Notes: generated by a model not told the origin, from the letters alone. A stretch of DNA of 47,998 nt from Vulcanisaeta sp. (GCA_022014875.1 JAKMAE010000001.1:1-47998); one strand, 5' to 3'. Counted from the first letter of the stretch, positions 1 to 7,857 are shown. Program-made: numbers and translations.

Positions 1-178
1 TGAACCTCTCGTCAATCTGCCTAAACCTCTCGTCCACTTGCTTGAACCTTTCATCAATAATGTTAAGCCTCATCTCAATCTCCTTAAACTTACCACCAAG
101 CCAATAAGTTATGCTGAGTAGGGTGACTATTATTGGTATTACGGTTCCCAGGACCGTGAATACGGCTGTTAGATCCAC
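1..178 (-). CDS. Small TM plus coiled-coil protein, C-terminus cut by window edge
   Basis: This is a partial gene reading leftward off the window. From a GTG at 178 the product begins MDLTAVFTVLGTVIP, followed by a hydrophobic segment of about 20 residues (to roughly residue 25). A charged helical tail follows in which a seven-residue unit of the type DERF(K/R)Q(V/I) repeats at least twice, which is typical of a short parallel coiled coil. No ATG is available upstream in frame, so GTG is the best start. Small proteins with one TM segment and a heptad tail are common in Thermoproteales. The function is unknown; a membrane-tethered oligomer is inferred. Confidence 0.6.
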   Translation of the reverse strand, partial: MDLTAVFTVLGTVIPIIVTLLSITYWLGGKFKEIEMRLNIIDERFKQVDERFRQIDERF

Positions 179-223
179 CCCTATTATGGCTTGGTGTGGT
201 TAATAAATAATTTTCGCCGAGGC

Positions 224-763
224 TTACTGGGCAGGGGCTCCGCCCTGGGCCTGCTGGGCCAGTAACCGTTTTAGTATTGGGCTTGTTATTGAGTAGGTCA
301 CCTTATCCTCCAAGTCCCTAGGCACTAGGTAACCTGGCGACCTAACGACCCTACCATCAACCGCTATGTGCCCGTGAACTATTAATTGCCTTGCCTCGTG
401 AATCGTCCTCGCAAGCCCCTTTCTATACACAATCGTCTGCAGCCTCCTGTCCAGTATTGCCCTCACGTCGAGCGATAGCACCGCATCGAGGGGTATGTCC
501 TGCTCATGTATGAAACCGGCCTTGTATAGCCTAGCCTTGAACTCCGCCTCGAGCTGTGCCCTCTGCTCGGGGGGTAGCGCCAGCAGTGCCCTTGCCCTGT
601 GCTTTATCTCCCTAAGTATTGACTTAGCAAGCCACAGCTCCCTCTTATTCCTCAACCCATACTCACCAACGAGCCTAAGCTCCTCCTCGAGTAACTGCTT
701 GTTCCAGAGCTTCCTGGGTTTACCACCAAGGTACTTCTTCCTTGGTTTCTTCGGATCTCCCAT
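224..763 (-). CDS. rps4: 30S ribosomal protein S4
   Basis: Primary 16S rRNA-binding protein of the small subunit, 179 aa, a normal length for archaeal S4. The N-terminus [20 protein letters not shown] is characteristic of the archaeal family. The C-terminal half contains the S4 RNA-binding domain (about residues 104-160), including [20 protein letters not shown] and the loop [13 protein letters not shown]. The usual archaeal neighbours (S13, S11, rpoD) are absent, so the gene stands alone here. It is read divergently from the ABC transporter, and the two starts flank one T5AA element at 789-795. The tail is rich in Gln, Ala and Pro. Identification is secure. Confidence 0.97.
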   Translation of the reverse strand: MGDPKKPRKKYLGGKPRKLWNKQLLEEELRLVGEYGLRNKRELWLAKSILREIKHRARALLALPPEQRAQLEAEFKARLYKAGFIHEQDIPLDAVLSLDVRAILDRRLQTIVYRKGLARTIHEARQLIVHGHIAVDGRVVRSPGYLVPRDLEDKVTYSITSPILKRLLAQQAQGGAPAQ

Positions 764-785
764 TCGGGCTGTAGGGGCTGCTTAA

Positions 786-798
786 CCCTTTTTAAGCT
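786..798. promoter_or_regulatory. Shared TATA-like element between rps4 and the ABC operon
   Basis: CCCTTTTTAAGCT lies in the 59 bp divergent gap. Its A/T core (789-795) is centred about 29 nt from the rps4 ATG (763) and about 31 nt from the ABC ATPase ATG (823). No second TATA-like sequence is visible, so one element probably serves both directions. Confidence 0.5.
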
Positions 799-822
799 TG
801 TGCCCTGCGATGGAGCGGTGAA

Positions 823-1692
823 ATGCAGGCAATACTCACTAGGGGCTTGAGGAGGAGCTTTGGGGGTAGGGAGGTCCTGAGGGGCGTCGACCTCGAGGTT
901 GACTATGGCAGGGTAGCCGCGTTACTGGGCCCAAACGGCGCCGGCAAGACGACGCTAATTAGGATATTAACCACGGAATTGATGCCCCACGGCGGTGAGG
1001 CCTACGTGGCAGGCTTCGACGTGGTTAGGCACGCCGGCGAGGTTAGGCGTAGGATAGCAGTAATGCCTCAGGACGCAAAACCAATAACCTACATGACCCC
1101 CTACGAGTTCGTTTACTCATACCTACTCCTAAGGGGTTTATCTAGGCTAGACGCCAGGAGGGCTGCCAGGGATTCACTCGAGGAGTTAGGTCTTTGGGAG
1201 GTTAGGGGAACACCGATTTATCAATTATCGGGTGGTATGGCGAGGAGGGTCTTGGTTGCGGCGGTCCTGGCCTCGAACGCTGAGGTAGTCTTCCTAGACG
1301 AACCGACGGTAGGCCTCGACGCAGTCTCCAGGAGGGTTGTTTGGGACTCACTTAGGCGCTACAGCGATGGTGGTGCCTCGATTCTCCTAACCACGCATTA
1401 CATAGACGAGGCGGAGTTAATATCCGACGTCGTCTTCCTAATCGATAATGGAGTAATAGTGAGTAGGGGGAGCCCGAGGGAGTTAGTCAATAGTTTACCG
1501 GGTAAGTACGTGGTTGAGTACCCCGCAACCACCAACTACGACTCATGCGTTAAAGTTGGTGACATCTGCATCGCATTTGTCGAGTCATTAAGCGAGGTTC
1601 GGGAGGGCGCCCTAAGGGTTTCACATAAATCCCTGGAGCATTACGTTCTCGTTACCGTAAAGTCCTGGGGTGAGGGTTATGAGGAGGGTTAG
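823..1692 (+). CDS. ABC-2 type exporter, ATP-binding subunit
   Basis: Nucleotide-binding subunit of an ABC exporter, 289 aa. Visible motifs are Walker A GPNGAGKTT (residues 36-44), Q-loop PQD (82-84), signature LSGGM (135-139), Walker B VVFLDEPT (155-162) and H-loop His192 in TTHY. The architecture matches the DrrA/CcmA-like NBDs that work with ABC-2 membrane subunits, usually in drug, lipid or polysaccharide efflux. The C-terminal 70 residues follow the NBD as a small accessory region. The next gene, an ABC-2 permease, overlaps its end, so the two form an operon. Substrate cannot be read from sequence. Confidence 0.93.
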   Translation: MQAILTRGLRRSFGGREVLRGVDLEVDYGRVAALLGPNGAGKTTLIRILTTELMPHGGEAYVAGFDVVRHAGEVRRRIAVMPQDAKPITYMTPYEFVYSYLLLRGLSRLDARRAARDSLEELGLWEVRGTPIYQLSGGMARRVLVAAVLASNAEVVFLDEPTVGLDAVSRRVVWDSLRRYSDGGASILLTTHYIDEAELISDVVFLIDNGVIVSRGSPRELVNSLPGKYVVEYPATTNYDSCVKVGDICIAFVESLSEVREGALRVSHKSLEHYVLVTVKSWGEGYEEG

Positions 1693-2437
1693 GGGTGGTT
1701 TGAGGCATCAGTTAAGGGCCATCCTGGTCCTGGCGTGGTTGAATGGTTTATTACCCATTGCTAGGTCTCCGTTGTGGGTCGTGTCGACCGTGGCTATGCC
1801 CATATCCCTACTCATCCTACTCGCCATACTCTATAGGGGCGCTGGGTTGATCATGGGTATCGTCGGTGGGTTGGTGTGGACCGTGCTCTCGAGTGGTACG
1901 TCGTTAATAGGTGACGCGGCCTACTACAGGTTGGAGTTAAAGTTCCAGCAAATGATTGTGGCCACACCAACTAACCCCCTCGCCTATGCAATTGGCTTGG
2001 CGCTGAGTGAGGTGGTATTCGCATTGCCTGGTATTGCCCTATTCGCGGTGTTGCTTGTGGTTACGGTACCAATCAATCAATGGGGGGCCACTGCCATAGC
2101 TGTGTCCTTAGCCCTCCTGTGGTACTCCGTGTCCACGCTGGCCTTCTACTCATCGACGCTTTTCGCATACGTAAGGTACACATGGGCCGTAGTAAGCATA
2201 GTAACGCTTGTCCTAGGCATCCTACCGCCTGTGTACTACCCAGCCACGTACCTTGGCAAGGCATGGTGGTTGGCATACCTCGTACCAACCTCGGCAAGCG
2301 CCTTGGTGATGCAGGACGCCGTAGGCATAACGCATTACTCACCGGCCCAGATAGGCCTTGCCTACCTATCCGAGGCTGCTTGGTGCCTCGTGGGTACGTT
2401 ACTGGTGATTAGGGCTGCCAGGTGGAGGAGCCCCTAG
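1679..2437 (+). CDS. ABC-2 type exporter, membrane subunit
   Basis: Integral membrane partner of the preceding ATPase, about 252 aa with six hydrophobic stretches and a basic N-terminus (MRRVRGGLRHQLRA). It has the size and layout of ABC-2 permeases such as DrrB or NodJ. The ATG at 1679 overlaps the ATPase gene by 14 nt; an in-frame GTG at 1670 is the alternative. The overlap implies translational coupling. The LPPVYYPATYLG segment before the last helices resembles the ABC-2 family motif where a Pro-rich loop precedes TM5. Transported substrate unknown. Confidence 0.88.
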   Translation: MRRVRGGLRHQLRAILVLAWLNGLLPIARSPLWVVSTVAMPISLLILLAILYRGAGLIMGIVGGLVWTVLSSGTSLIGDAAYYRLELKFQQMIVATPTNPLAYAIGLALSEVVFALPGIALFAVLLVVTVPINQWGATAIAVSLALLWYSVSTLAFYSSTLFAYVRYTWAVVSIVTLVLGILPPVYYPATYLGKAWWLAYLVPTSASALVMQDAVGITHYSPAQIGLAYLSEAAWCLVGTLLVIRAARWRSP

Positions 2438-2452
2438 GCATGCTTGATAAGG

Positions 2453-2460
2453 ATTAAAAA
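2453..2460 (+). promoter_or_regulatory. TATA box for SDO1
   Basis: ATTAAAAA centred 29-30 nt upstream of the ATG at 2486. It decides the start: the longer reading frame beginning at TTG 2444 would place this promoter inside the gene. Confidence 0.55.
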
Positions 2461-2485
2461 CTTCCCACCCGCAGTTACTGTGCGC

Positions 2486-3184
2486 ATGAGTAGGAGGAAT
2501 TACGTAATTGCTAGGTACGAGAAGGATGGCTACGTCTTCGAGATCCTGGTCGACCCCGACGCCGCCCTGGATCTAAGGCTCGGTAAGCCCGTCAGTATTG
2601 ATAAGGTGTTGATAACGGACACGATATACAAGGACGCTAGGAAGGGCCTCAGGGCCAGTGAGGAATCATTAATGAGGGTCTTCAAGACCACGGACCCAAG
2701 GAAGATAGCCGAATTCATAGTGAAGAACGGTGAGTTACCACTAACTGCGGAGCAGAGGAAGAGGCTTATTGAGCAGAAGAGGAGGCAGATAATCGAGTGG
2801 ATCAGTAGGAACTGCATAGACACTAGGACTAGGACCCCAGTGCCACCGCAGAGGGTTGAGGCAGCGCTGCAGCAGGTCGACGTACCAATAGACCCATTCA
2901 AGCCAGTTGAGGAGCAGATAAACACGGTAATAAAGGCGCTCCAGAAGGTCCTGCCTCTGAAGGTGGCCGTGAGCATCCTCGAGATTAGGGTACCGGCCGA
3001 GCACGCCCACAAGGTTAGGAACAACCTGGCCAGGATGGGTAAGGTGGTTAGGGAGAAGTTCGAGAGTGATGGGTCACTGGTAATGCAGCTCGAGGTACCG
3101 GCTGGGCTCCAGGACACCGTTATTGCCAAGGTCAACGAGTTAACGCATGGCTCGGGCGAGGTCAAGATAATATCCACATCGTGA
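2486..3184 (+). CDS. sdo1: Ribosome maturation protein SDO1 (SBDS family)
   Basis: Archaeal orthologue of Shwachman-Bodian-Diamond syndrome protein, about 232 aa from the chosen start. It binds the large ribosomal subunit and acts in 60S/50S maturation with EF-2-like GTPases. The N-terminal FYSH domain is recognisable by NYVIARYEKDGYVFEILVDPD, with SIDKVLITDTIYKDARKGL and FKTTDPRKIAEFI following. A helical middle domain and a ferredoxin-like C-terminal domain come after. ATG 2486 gives the usual N-terminus (MSRRNYVIA); TTG 2444 and GTG 2480 are less likely. rrp4 follows, the conserved archaeal SDO1-exosome neighbourhood. Confidence 0.95.
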   Translation: MSRRNYVIARYEKDGYVFEILVDPDAALDLRLGKPVSIDKVLITDTIYKDARKGLRASEESLMRVFKTTDPRKIAEFIVKNGELPLTAEQRKRLIEQKRRQIIEWISRNCIDTRTRTPVPPQRVEAALQQVDVPIDPFKPVEEQINTVIKALQKVLPLKVAVSILEIRVPAEHAHKVRNNLARMGKVVREKFESDGSLVMQLEVPAGLQDTVIAKVNELTHGSGEVKIISTS

Positions 3185-3194
3185 GGGTATCGGG

Positions 3195-3208
3195 ATTAAA
3201 TATTAAAC
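3195..3208 (+). promoter_or_regulatory. TATA box for rrp4
   Basis: ATTAAATATTAAAC lies in the 52 nt gap after SDO1, its last half centred about 32 nt upstream of the rrp4 ATG. rrp4 can therefore be transcribed independently of SDO1, with at most a few nucleotides of leader. Confidence 0.5.
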
Positions 3209-3236
3209 CCGGGATGCACGATGGTTATTACTTACT

Positions 3237-3968
3237 ATGCCCCTATACGTCAATGATAGGCAAATAGTGCTTCCTGGGGAGGCCATAGCGACTAAGGACT
3301 ACAACGTAACCGGCGGCGTGTATTGGGAAGGCGATGTTGCCTACTCGGCGGTGGTTGGTATGGTGAACATAAGGGGCGAGAGGGACGTGGAGGTGATACC
3401 ACTCAGCGGTATTTACAGGCCGAGGATCGGAGATGTGGTCATCGGCTACATAGTGGATATTGGGTTGACTGGCTGGGTCGTCGACATAAACTCGCCATAC
3501 CAAGCCTACCTACCGGTCCAGGAGGCAACGCTTAAGCCGATAGACCTAACGATGGTTGACCTAAAGAGTCTCCTAAGCATTGGCGACGTGATACTCACTA
3601 GGATAATAGACTTTAACCTAGCTAGGGATTACCCAGTCACGTTGACGCTTAAGGAGGCCAGGTTGGGGAGGATTGAGGGTGGTACGTTGGTCGAGATCGA
3701 CGCAAGCAAGGTGGCTAGGGTAATCGGTAGGAGGGGGTCCATGGTCAATATATTCAATGAGGAGCTGGGCTGCGATGTCACGGTTGGGCAGAATGGGAGA
3801 ATTTGGATTAGGTGTAGGGACCCGAGCGATGAGGCCTTTGTCGCAAGGGTGATCAAGTTCATAGAGGCCGAGAGCCACACCAGCGGGTTAACGGACAGGG
3901 TTAGGTCAATGGTTTCTCAGTACAAGTCGGGCAAGAAGGTGGTGAAGGGCTCGGCAACGCCTAGTTAA
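3237..3968 (+). CDS. rrp4: Exosome RNA-binding cap subunit Rrp4
   Basis: RNA-binding cap protein of the archaeal exosome, 243 aa. The order is the family's: N-terminal domain with RQIVLPGEAIA, an S1 domain (about residues 62-135, RIGDVVIGYIVDIGLTGWVV), then a KH domain (about 150-215, with the GxxG loop in VARVIGRRGSMV). It recruits and threads RNA toward the Rrp41/Rrp42 hexamer encoded at 12831-14461. In many archaea SDO1, rrp4, rrp41 and rrp42 are contiguous; here the cap and core genes are about 9 kb apart. The last 8 nt overlap the convergent thioesterase gene. Confidence 0.97.
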   Translation: MPLYVNDRQIVLPGEAIATKDYNVTGGVYWEGDVAYSAVVGMVNIRGERDVEVIPLSGIYRPRIGDVVIGYIVDIGLTGWVVDINSPYQAYLPVQEATLKPIDLTMVDLKSLLSIGDVILTRIIDFNLARDYPVTLTLKEARLGRIEGGTLVEIDASKVARVIGRRGSMVNIFNEELGCDVTVGQNGRIWIRCRDPSDEAFVARVIKFIEAESHTSGLTDRVRSMVSQYKSGKKVVKGSATPS

Positions 3969-4929
3969 TGCCCCACATCCTCTTAATCCTAGCCAGCTCC
4001 TCCTCCCTAACGCGCCTTCTCTCCTCGCCCTCCATGAATAACCTCCTCTCATGCTCATTACTAGGTACGTACTTTGGGACTGGCGCCGGCCTACCCGTGT
4101 TGTCCACGTGTATGTATGTGAAGTATGCCGTGCACACGTGCCTGGCCTGCCCATAGGTTCCCTCAGCAATTACGTCGAGCATGATCTCCATCGAGGACCT
4201 ACCAACATAGGTAATCCCAGCCCTAACTGTGACGATATCCCCAACCCTGATTGGCGCGTAAAAAGCGGTTTCATCTACCGAGCCAGTCACGGCAATGCCT
4301 CCCGAGTACCTAGCCGCTAATAACCCAGCTATTTCATCAAGCCACGCCAATAATCTACCGCCAGACACTAGGTTTCCCACGAAGGCGTCGGACGGTGTTG
4401 CCCAACGACTCGACACGACGCGCCATCTAAGGCCTGTGGTTGGGTCCGTGAGGTCAAACCTCCTCACTTTCCTATCCTCAATCTTCCTCTTCCTACTCTC
4501 ATACCTAGCCCTGGCCTCTTCGTAAATCTGCCTCTCATCCTCATCAGGCTCAAGCCTATTATTGATGGGCCTTGGGACGCCATACTCGTCAACGGCGACG
4601 TAGGACGCAGTCGCCATGGTTACCAACGCCTGTTCACCACCCGGGACCTCCTTCCAAGCCTCTATCCGAACCTCCATCGAGGATGTCCCGGCATACTCAA
4701 CCCTCGCCTTGAGTATTACGAACTCGCCGAGCTTGACAGGCCTTATGAAGAAGTGCCTATCGAGGTAGGCTAGCACGGCGGGTCCCCTTGAGAAGCGCGT
4801 GGCCGCCACCGTACCTATGTTCGCCATCCACTCAAGCATTCTGCCGCCGAATAGGTTACCCAGCGGGTTTATGTCGAAGGGTTGCACAGACTCTACCAGC
4901 GTCACCTCCGTATCCTTGATCCTAACCAT
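3961..4929 (-). CDS. Acyl-CoA thioesterase with two hotdog domains
   Basis: Predicted cytosolic acyl-CoA hydrolase, about 322 aa, made of two tandem hotdog domains of the BACH/YciA type. The first begins VESVQPFDINPLGNLFGGRMLEWMA and the second contains the parallel sequence DAFVGNLVSGGRLLAWLDEIA. Each has the helix-loop (G)N(L)xxGGxLLxWxDE that carries catalytic residues; the first copy has DINPLGN and the second VGNLVSGG, with an acidic residue retained in LDEIA. ATG 4929 is preferred over the start at 5064 because a TATA-like box lies 25 nt upstream, and the longer version would run into the nadM gene. Physiological acyl-CoA unknown. Confidence 0.88.
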   Translation of the reverse strand: MVRIKDTEVTLVESVQPFDINPLGNLFGGRMLEWMANIGTVAATRFSRGPAVLAYLDRHFFIRPVKLGEFVILKARVEYAGTSSMEVRIEAWKEVPGGEQALVTMATASYVAVDEYGVPRPINNRLEPDEDERQIYEEARARYESRKRKIEDRKVRRFDLTDPTTGLRWRVVSSRWATPSDAFVGNLVSGGRLLAWLDEIAGLLAARYSGGIAVTGSVDETAFYAPIRVGDIVTVRAGITYVGRSSMEIMLDVIAEGTYGQARHVCTAYFTYIHVDNTGRPAPVPKYVPSNEHERRLFMEGEERRRVREEELARIKRMWGIN

Positions 4930-4948
4930 CACGTATAGCACAGGGCCC

Positions 4949-4959
4949 TTATTAAAAAG
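4949..4959 (-). promoter_or_regulatory. TATA box for the thioesterase gene
   Basis: On the minus strand CTTTTTAATAA, centred about 25 nt upstream of ATG 4929. It supports a leaderless transcript starting there. Confidence 0.5.
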
Positions 4960-4984
4960 CCTACCTGACCCATGGTGGGTAATT

Positions 4985-4992
4985 GATAAAAC
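4985..4992 (+). promoter_or_regulatory. TATA box for nadM
   Basis: GATAAAAC centred about 25 nt upstream of GTG 5014. It is distinct from the divergent thioesterase box 30 nt away. It supports the GTG start; an ATG two bases earlier is out of frame. Confidence 0.45.
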
Positions 4993-5013
4993 AGTGACTA
5001 CGGTGTAAGGTAT

Positions 5014-5538
5014 GTGGCGAGGGCGCTCTTCGTGGGTAGGTTCCAACCGCTTCATAGGGGTCATGAGGAGGTCGTTAAATGGTTATTGAGTAGGCATGAG
5101 GAGGTCGTTGTGGCGATAGGCTCGGCCAACGAATCCTTCACGCCAAGAAACCCATTTACTGTTGGCGAGAGGATAGAAATGCTATATTCGATGCTTAAGG
5201 AATTGAACTTATTGGACAGGGTCATGTACTGCGTGGTACCCGACACAAAGGGGGACTCGGCGCTGTGGTATGCCTATGTACGTGAGCAATGCCCCTCCTT
5301 CGACATAGCCTATACAAACGATGAATTCACGAGGCTATGCCTCGAGTTTGGAGGAGTTAAGGTACTGAACACACCACTCTTCAATAAGGAGTTGTACAGC
5401 GGCACCAGGATTAGGGAGTTGATGGCTAGGGGTGATAAGTCATGGCAGGGCCTCGTCGCTACGGGCGTACTGCCAGTACTGATCAAAATAAACGCCGAAG
5501 AGAGGGTTAGGTCCATACTGGGTAGAAAAACAATATAA
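5014..5538 (+). CDS. nadM: Nicotinamide-nucleotide adenylyltransferase (archaeal NadM type)
   Basis: Transfers AMP from ATP to nicotinamide mononucleotide, giving NAD+. It is 174 aa, the usual size for archaeal NMNAT. The nucleotidyltransferase signature is in GRFQPLHRGHEEVV (HxGH, His14-His17). The second ATP-binding element YSGTRIREL (about residues 129-137) corresponds to the ISxTxxR motif. Conserved SANESFTPRNPFTVGER binds the nicotinamide nucleotide in homologues. The GTG start fits both the N-terminal strand (MARALFVGRFQP) and the promoter spacing. A 27 bp gap with its own TATA box separates it from the RNA polymerase gene. Confidence 0.95.
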   Translation: MARALFVGRFQPLHRGHEEVVKWLLSRHEEVVVAIGSANESFTPRNPFTVGERIEMLYSMLKELNLLDRVMYCVVPDTKGDSALWYAYVREQCPSFDIAYTNDEFTRLCLEFGGVKVLNTPLFNKELYSGTRIRELMARGDKSWQGLVATGVLPVLIKINAEERVRSILGRKTI

Positions 5539-5539
5539 A
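5532..5539 (+). promoter_or_regulatory. TATA box for RNA polymerase subunit P
   Basis: AATATAAA overlapping the end of nadM and centred about 30 nt upstream of ATG 5566. No comparable box precedes the internal ATG at 5659, so the longer protein is favoured. Confidence 0.5.
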
Positions 5540-5565
5540 GGGTTAATCAAAACATTGCGGCGACT

Positions 5566-5799
5566 ATGAAATCCTTCGAGGAAGGCGGTGAGGAGTCACC
5601 GACAGGCGCAATGCCTAGTGAGGAGGGTAAAGTTGGCGGTGAGGTTACGGGTAGGAAAATGTACATGTGCCTTAGATGCGGTAGGGTTTTCTCGCCGGAG
5701 GACATGATAACGCCCGGCGTCCACTGCCCATACTGTGGGTATAGGATAATAATCAAGATTAGGACGTTCCAGGTAAAGAGAATCGCACACATCGAGTGA
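5566..5799 (+). CDS. rpoP: DNA-directed RNA polymerase subunit P (Rpo12) with N-terminal extension
   Basis: Small zinc-binding subunit of archaeal RNA polymerase, homologous to eukaryotic Rpb12. The core is residues 32-77: CLRCG (Cys35, Cys38) and CPYCG (Cys54, Cys57) form the zinc ribbon, followed by YRIIIKIRTFQVKRI, which is diagnostic. The family is normally about 45-50 aa; this product has about 31 extra N-terminal residues, acidic and Gly/Glu rich. Starting at ATG 5659 would give a standard-length subunit. The TATA position supports the long form, but this is not proven. Confidence 0.9.
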   Translation: MKSFEEGGEESPTGAMPSEEGKVGGEVTGRKMYMCLRCGRVFSPEDMITPGVHCPYCGYRIIIKIRTFQVKRIAHIE

Positions 5800-5808
5800 C
5801 CATTCACT

Positions 5809-5824
5809 AACAGGCCTGTTTTTA
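5809..5824 (+). terminator. Palindrome plus T-run between convergent genes
   Basis: AACAGGCCTGTT is a perfect 12 nt palindrome followed directly by three more T residues, ten bases after the rpoP stop and two bases before the end of the convergent HDAC-like gene. It could end rpoP transcription. Archaeal termination mostly needs only the T-run. Confidence 0.4.
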
Positions 5825-6880
5825 TAGGCCAAACCTCTCCTTTATGGCGTCTATTATGTACAGCGCCTCCTCGTAATAACGCGCAGGCGTTGTGGTTTGT
5901 TCCTTATCCATGTAATCACCGTATTTATTAATCATTTCCGGATTCGTCAGTAGGACCACAGCCAAGAACCAGGTCTTAACGGTGTTCCAAACGTTATACC
6001 CACCGCCACCAGTTAGTACAAGCCTTCCATCGGCGTATTTATGGGCGATCTCATGCACGGTATTGAGCACCTTGATGTATGACGCAGTCGTTAAATTGAG
6101 TATTCCTAGTTCATCGCCTGCGTGGGCATCAACGCCGAATTGGAGGATTATGAACTCGGGGGAGTACCTTTCAATTATTGGTCTTATTACCTCGTCAACA
6201 ACCATGGAGTATACGTCATCCCCCGTACGTGGGGGTAGCGGTACGTTGACCTTAAGTCCCTTGCCAGGCCCAACGCCGTCCTCATCAATCCAGCCGGTTC
6301 CTGGGTAGAAATTACCGTCATAGCCATGGGTTGATATTAATAATACGTCCTCACCATTAAGAACCTCCTGCGTGCCATCGGCGTGGTGGACGTCTACGTC
6401 GACCACAGCGACGCGCCTCACACCACGCTTCCTAAGCCACCTAACCGCAATAGCTATGTCATTATACACACAGAAGCCAGCAGCCTCGCTGGGCTTTGCA
6501 TGGTGAAACCCACCGCCTGGGTTAAAGCCATGTGCGTACCTACCCTCGTGAACGAGCTTTGTGACGAGTAATGTACCGCCAACCCTCACGGCGGCTGCCT
6601 CATGAATGCCCTTAAAGGCTGGCGTATCGCCATAATCCAAATAACCCAGGCCGGTCTCGCTCGCCTTCTTTACATACTCTATGTAGTCCCTCGTATGTAC
6701 AAGCATTAAATCCTCATCCGATGCCGGTTCAGGCTCGACAACGTCGACGTAGGTATTTAATAACCCGTGCTTGCTGAGGAGCTCCATCAGCCTCTTTTCT
6801 CTATATGGCTTAAAGGGGTGCCACGGACCAAAATTATAGTCTAGGTATTTGTCCGAATATGAAAGAACGAGCTTCTCCAT
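5822..6880 (-). CDS. Histone deacetylase / AcuC superfamily deacetylase
   Basis: Zinc-dependent amidohydrolase of the class I/II HDAC fold, about 352 aa from ATG 6880. The active-site set is intact: HH at 126-127 (GGGFHHAKPS), zinc ligands Asp163 and His165 in DVDVHHADGTQ, third ligand Asp251 in QFGVDAHAGD, and GGGGYN with Tyr295. The substrate may be an acetylated protein (for example Alba), acetylpolyamine or a small molecule; sequence alone does not decide. The longer frame to 6973 overlaps the upstream gene and lacks a promoter, whereas a box at 6903-6912 lies about 27 nt from ATG 6880. Confidence 0.9.
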   Translation of the reverse strand: MEKLVLSYSDKYLDYNFGPWHPFKPYREKRLMELLSKHGLLNTYVDVVEPEPASDEDLMLVHTRDYIEYVKKASETGLGYLDYGDTPAFKGIHEAAAVRVGGTLLVTKLVHEGRYAHGFNPGGGFHHAKPSEAAGFCVYNDIAIAVRWLRKRGVRRVAVVDVDVHHADGTQEVLNGEDVLLISTHGYDGNFYPGTGWIDEDGVGPGKGLKVNVPLPPRTGDDVYSMVVDEVIRPIIERYSPEFIILQFGVDAHAGDELGILNLTTASYIKVLNTVHEIAHKYADGRLVLTGGGGYNVWNTVKTWFLAVVLLTNPEMINKYGDYMDKEQTTTPARYYEEALYIIDAIKERFGL

Positions 6881-6902
6881 TATTAAATAATATAAATATA
6901 GG

Positions 6903-6912
6903 ATAATTAAGT
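6903..6912 (-). promoter_or_regulatory. TATA box for the HDAC-like gene
   Basis: On the minus strand ACTTAATTAT, centred about 27 nt upstream of ATG 6880. It sets the start of the deacetylase and lies just past the stop of the upstream gene. Confidence 0.4.
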
Positions 6913-6926
6913 TTTTCCTTATAACA

Positions 6927-7826
6927 CTACTGCGGATGGACTTCAAGTATCTCCACGTTAAAGTAATGCTCAATCAAATTGTTATCTATTAAAGAGTTTA
7001 GGAGCGGTTGGGACCTCTCATTGGCCTTGATTATCAATTTGTCGCCGTCCACCTCAACGTTAAGTTCGTGAAACCTAAGTATGTTGGTTATGTTATTCAC
7101 ATCACCACTAGCCCTAACAACCACCTCGAGGGACCTGGACGCCTCATGTTTCACCTCGTAATCCCTAATTAACTGGACCACTCTATGGGCTATTTCGTGA
7201 GTCTCCGACTCCCTGGGAATCGTCATTATTACCGTGGGGTAGCCCTCATACGCGAAGTGGCTTAGGAAGTCGAAGGGCCCTAACTCAACTTGTTTATAAC
7301 CATCGATACTTACTGGCCTCGGCGCCATCACAGACCATTCATTAGAGGTCGTGAGTGTTATTACTAACTGGGGCTTTACATCATTTATAAGGCTGTGGAG
7401 CTTCACCGAGTACTTACTCCTAAGGGTTAATGCGTCGTACCTGACCGGGATCCCATCACCATCCAGGTGGTAGAATCGCTCTCTATTGCGAATGACCTCC
7501 CACGAGTTGAAGGGCCAGGGATTAGCCATCGGCACGACCTTGATAGTCCACCTCGACAGTTGGGGTATACTGAATGTTGGTATTACATAGACATCACCCA
7601 CGCACTTACTGGCTATCATGTAAACGAGGGTATTGCTTATCCTATAATCAAGCACTGAGAATCCGGTAATTATGACCACGGTCTTCGCACCCGTGCCTAT
7701 AGTCATTACGGGGAACTCCCCATCACTAGGTAAGCCACACCTTAAAGACTCCATGAGTGAATACACATATTTTGGAGTCACCACGTCCGTAAGTAGCGCC
7801 TTGAATGGTTCGGCAATGAATGGCAT
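6927..7826 (-). CDS. Hypothetical protein, possibly a degenerate M14-like fold
   Basis: About 299 aa, not recognised with certainty. The order of motifs recalls M14 carboxypeptidase/AstE proteins: a strand-turn AKTVVIITGFSVLDYRISN where M14 enzymes have the HxxE zinc site, then IKVVPMANPWPFNSWEVIRN resembling the PMxNPDGxxxxxR(x)R region, then KPQLVITLTTSNEWS where M14 enzymes have D(L/I)HT. All three expected zinc ligands would be missing, so a catalytically dead relative is the inference. ATG 7826 has a TATA-like box 27 nt upstream; TTG 7871 is the longest-frame alternative. Gene order with the deacetylase (46 nt apart, own promoter) gives no functional hint. Confidence 0.6.
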   Translation of the reverse strand: MPFIAEPFKALLTDVVTPKYVYSLMESLRCGLPSDGEFPVMTIGTGAKTVVIITGFSVLDYRISNTLVYMIASKCVGDVYVIPTFSIPQLSRWTIKVVPMANPWPFNSWEVIRNRERFYHLDGDGIPVRYDALTLRSKYSVKLHSLINDVKPQLVITLTTSNEWSVMAPRPVSIDGYKQVELGPFDFLSHFAYEGYPTVIMTIPRESETHEIAHRVVQLIRDYEVKHEASRSLEVVVRASGDVNNITNILRFHELNVEVDGDKLIIKANERSQPLLNSLIDNNLIEHYFNVEILEVHPQ

Positions 7827-7849
7827 TAGGATACGGTGGAAAATTAGGC

Positions 7850-7857
7850 ATTTTAAG
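7850..7857 (-). promoter_or_regulatory. TATA box for the M14-like hypothetical gene
   Basis: On the minus strand CTTAAAAT, centred about 27 nt upstream of ATG 7826. The adjacent TTATAAAC at 7858-7865 on the plus strand is a second A/T element pointing at the structured region 7883-7959. Confidence 0.4.

Noticed and set aside
495-785. Plus-strand Ser/Leu-rich frame opposite rps4.
   Set aside because: Low-complexity antisense translation of a ribosomal gene; no independent support.
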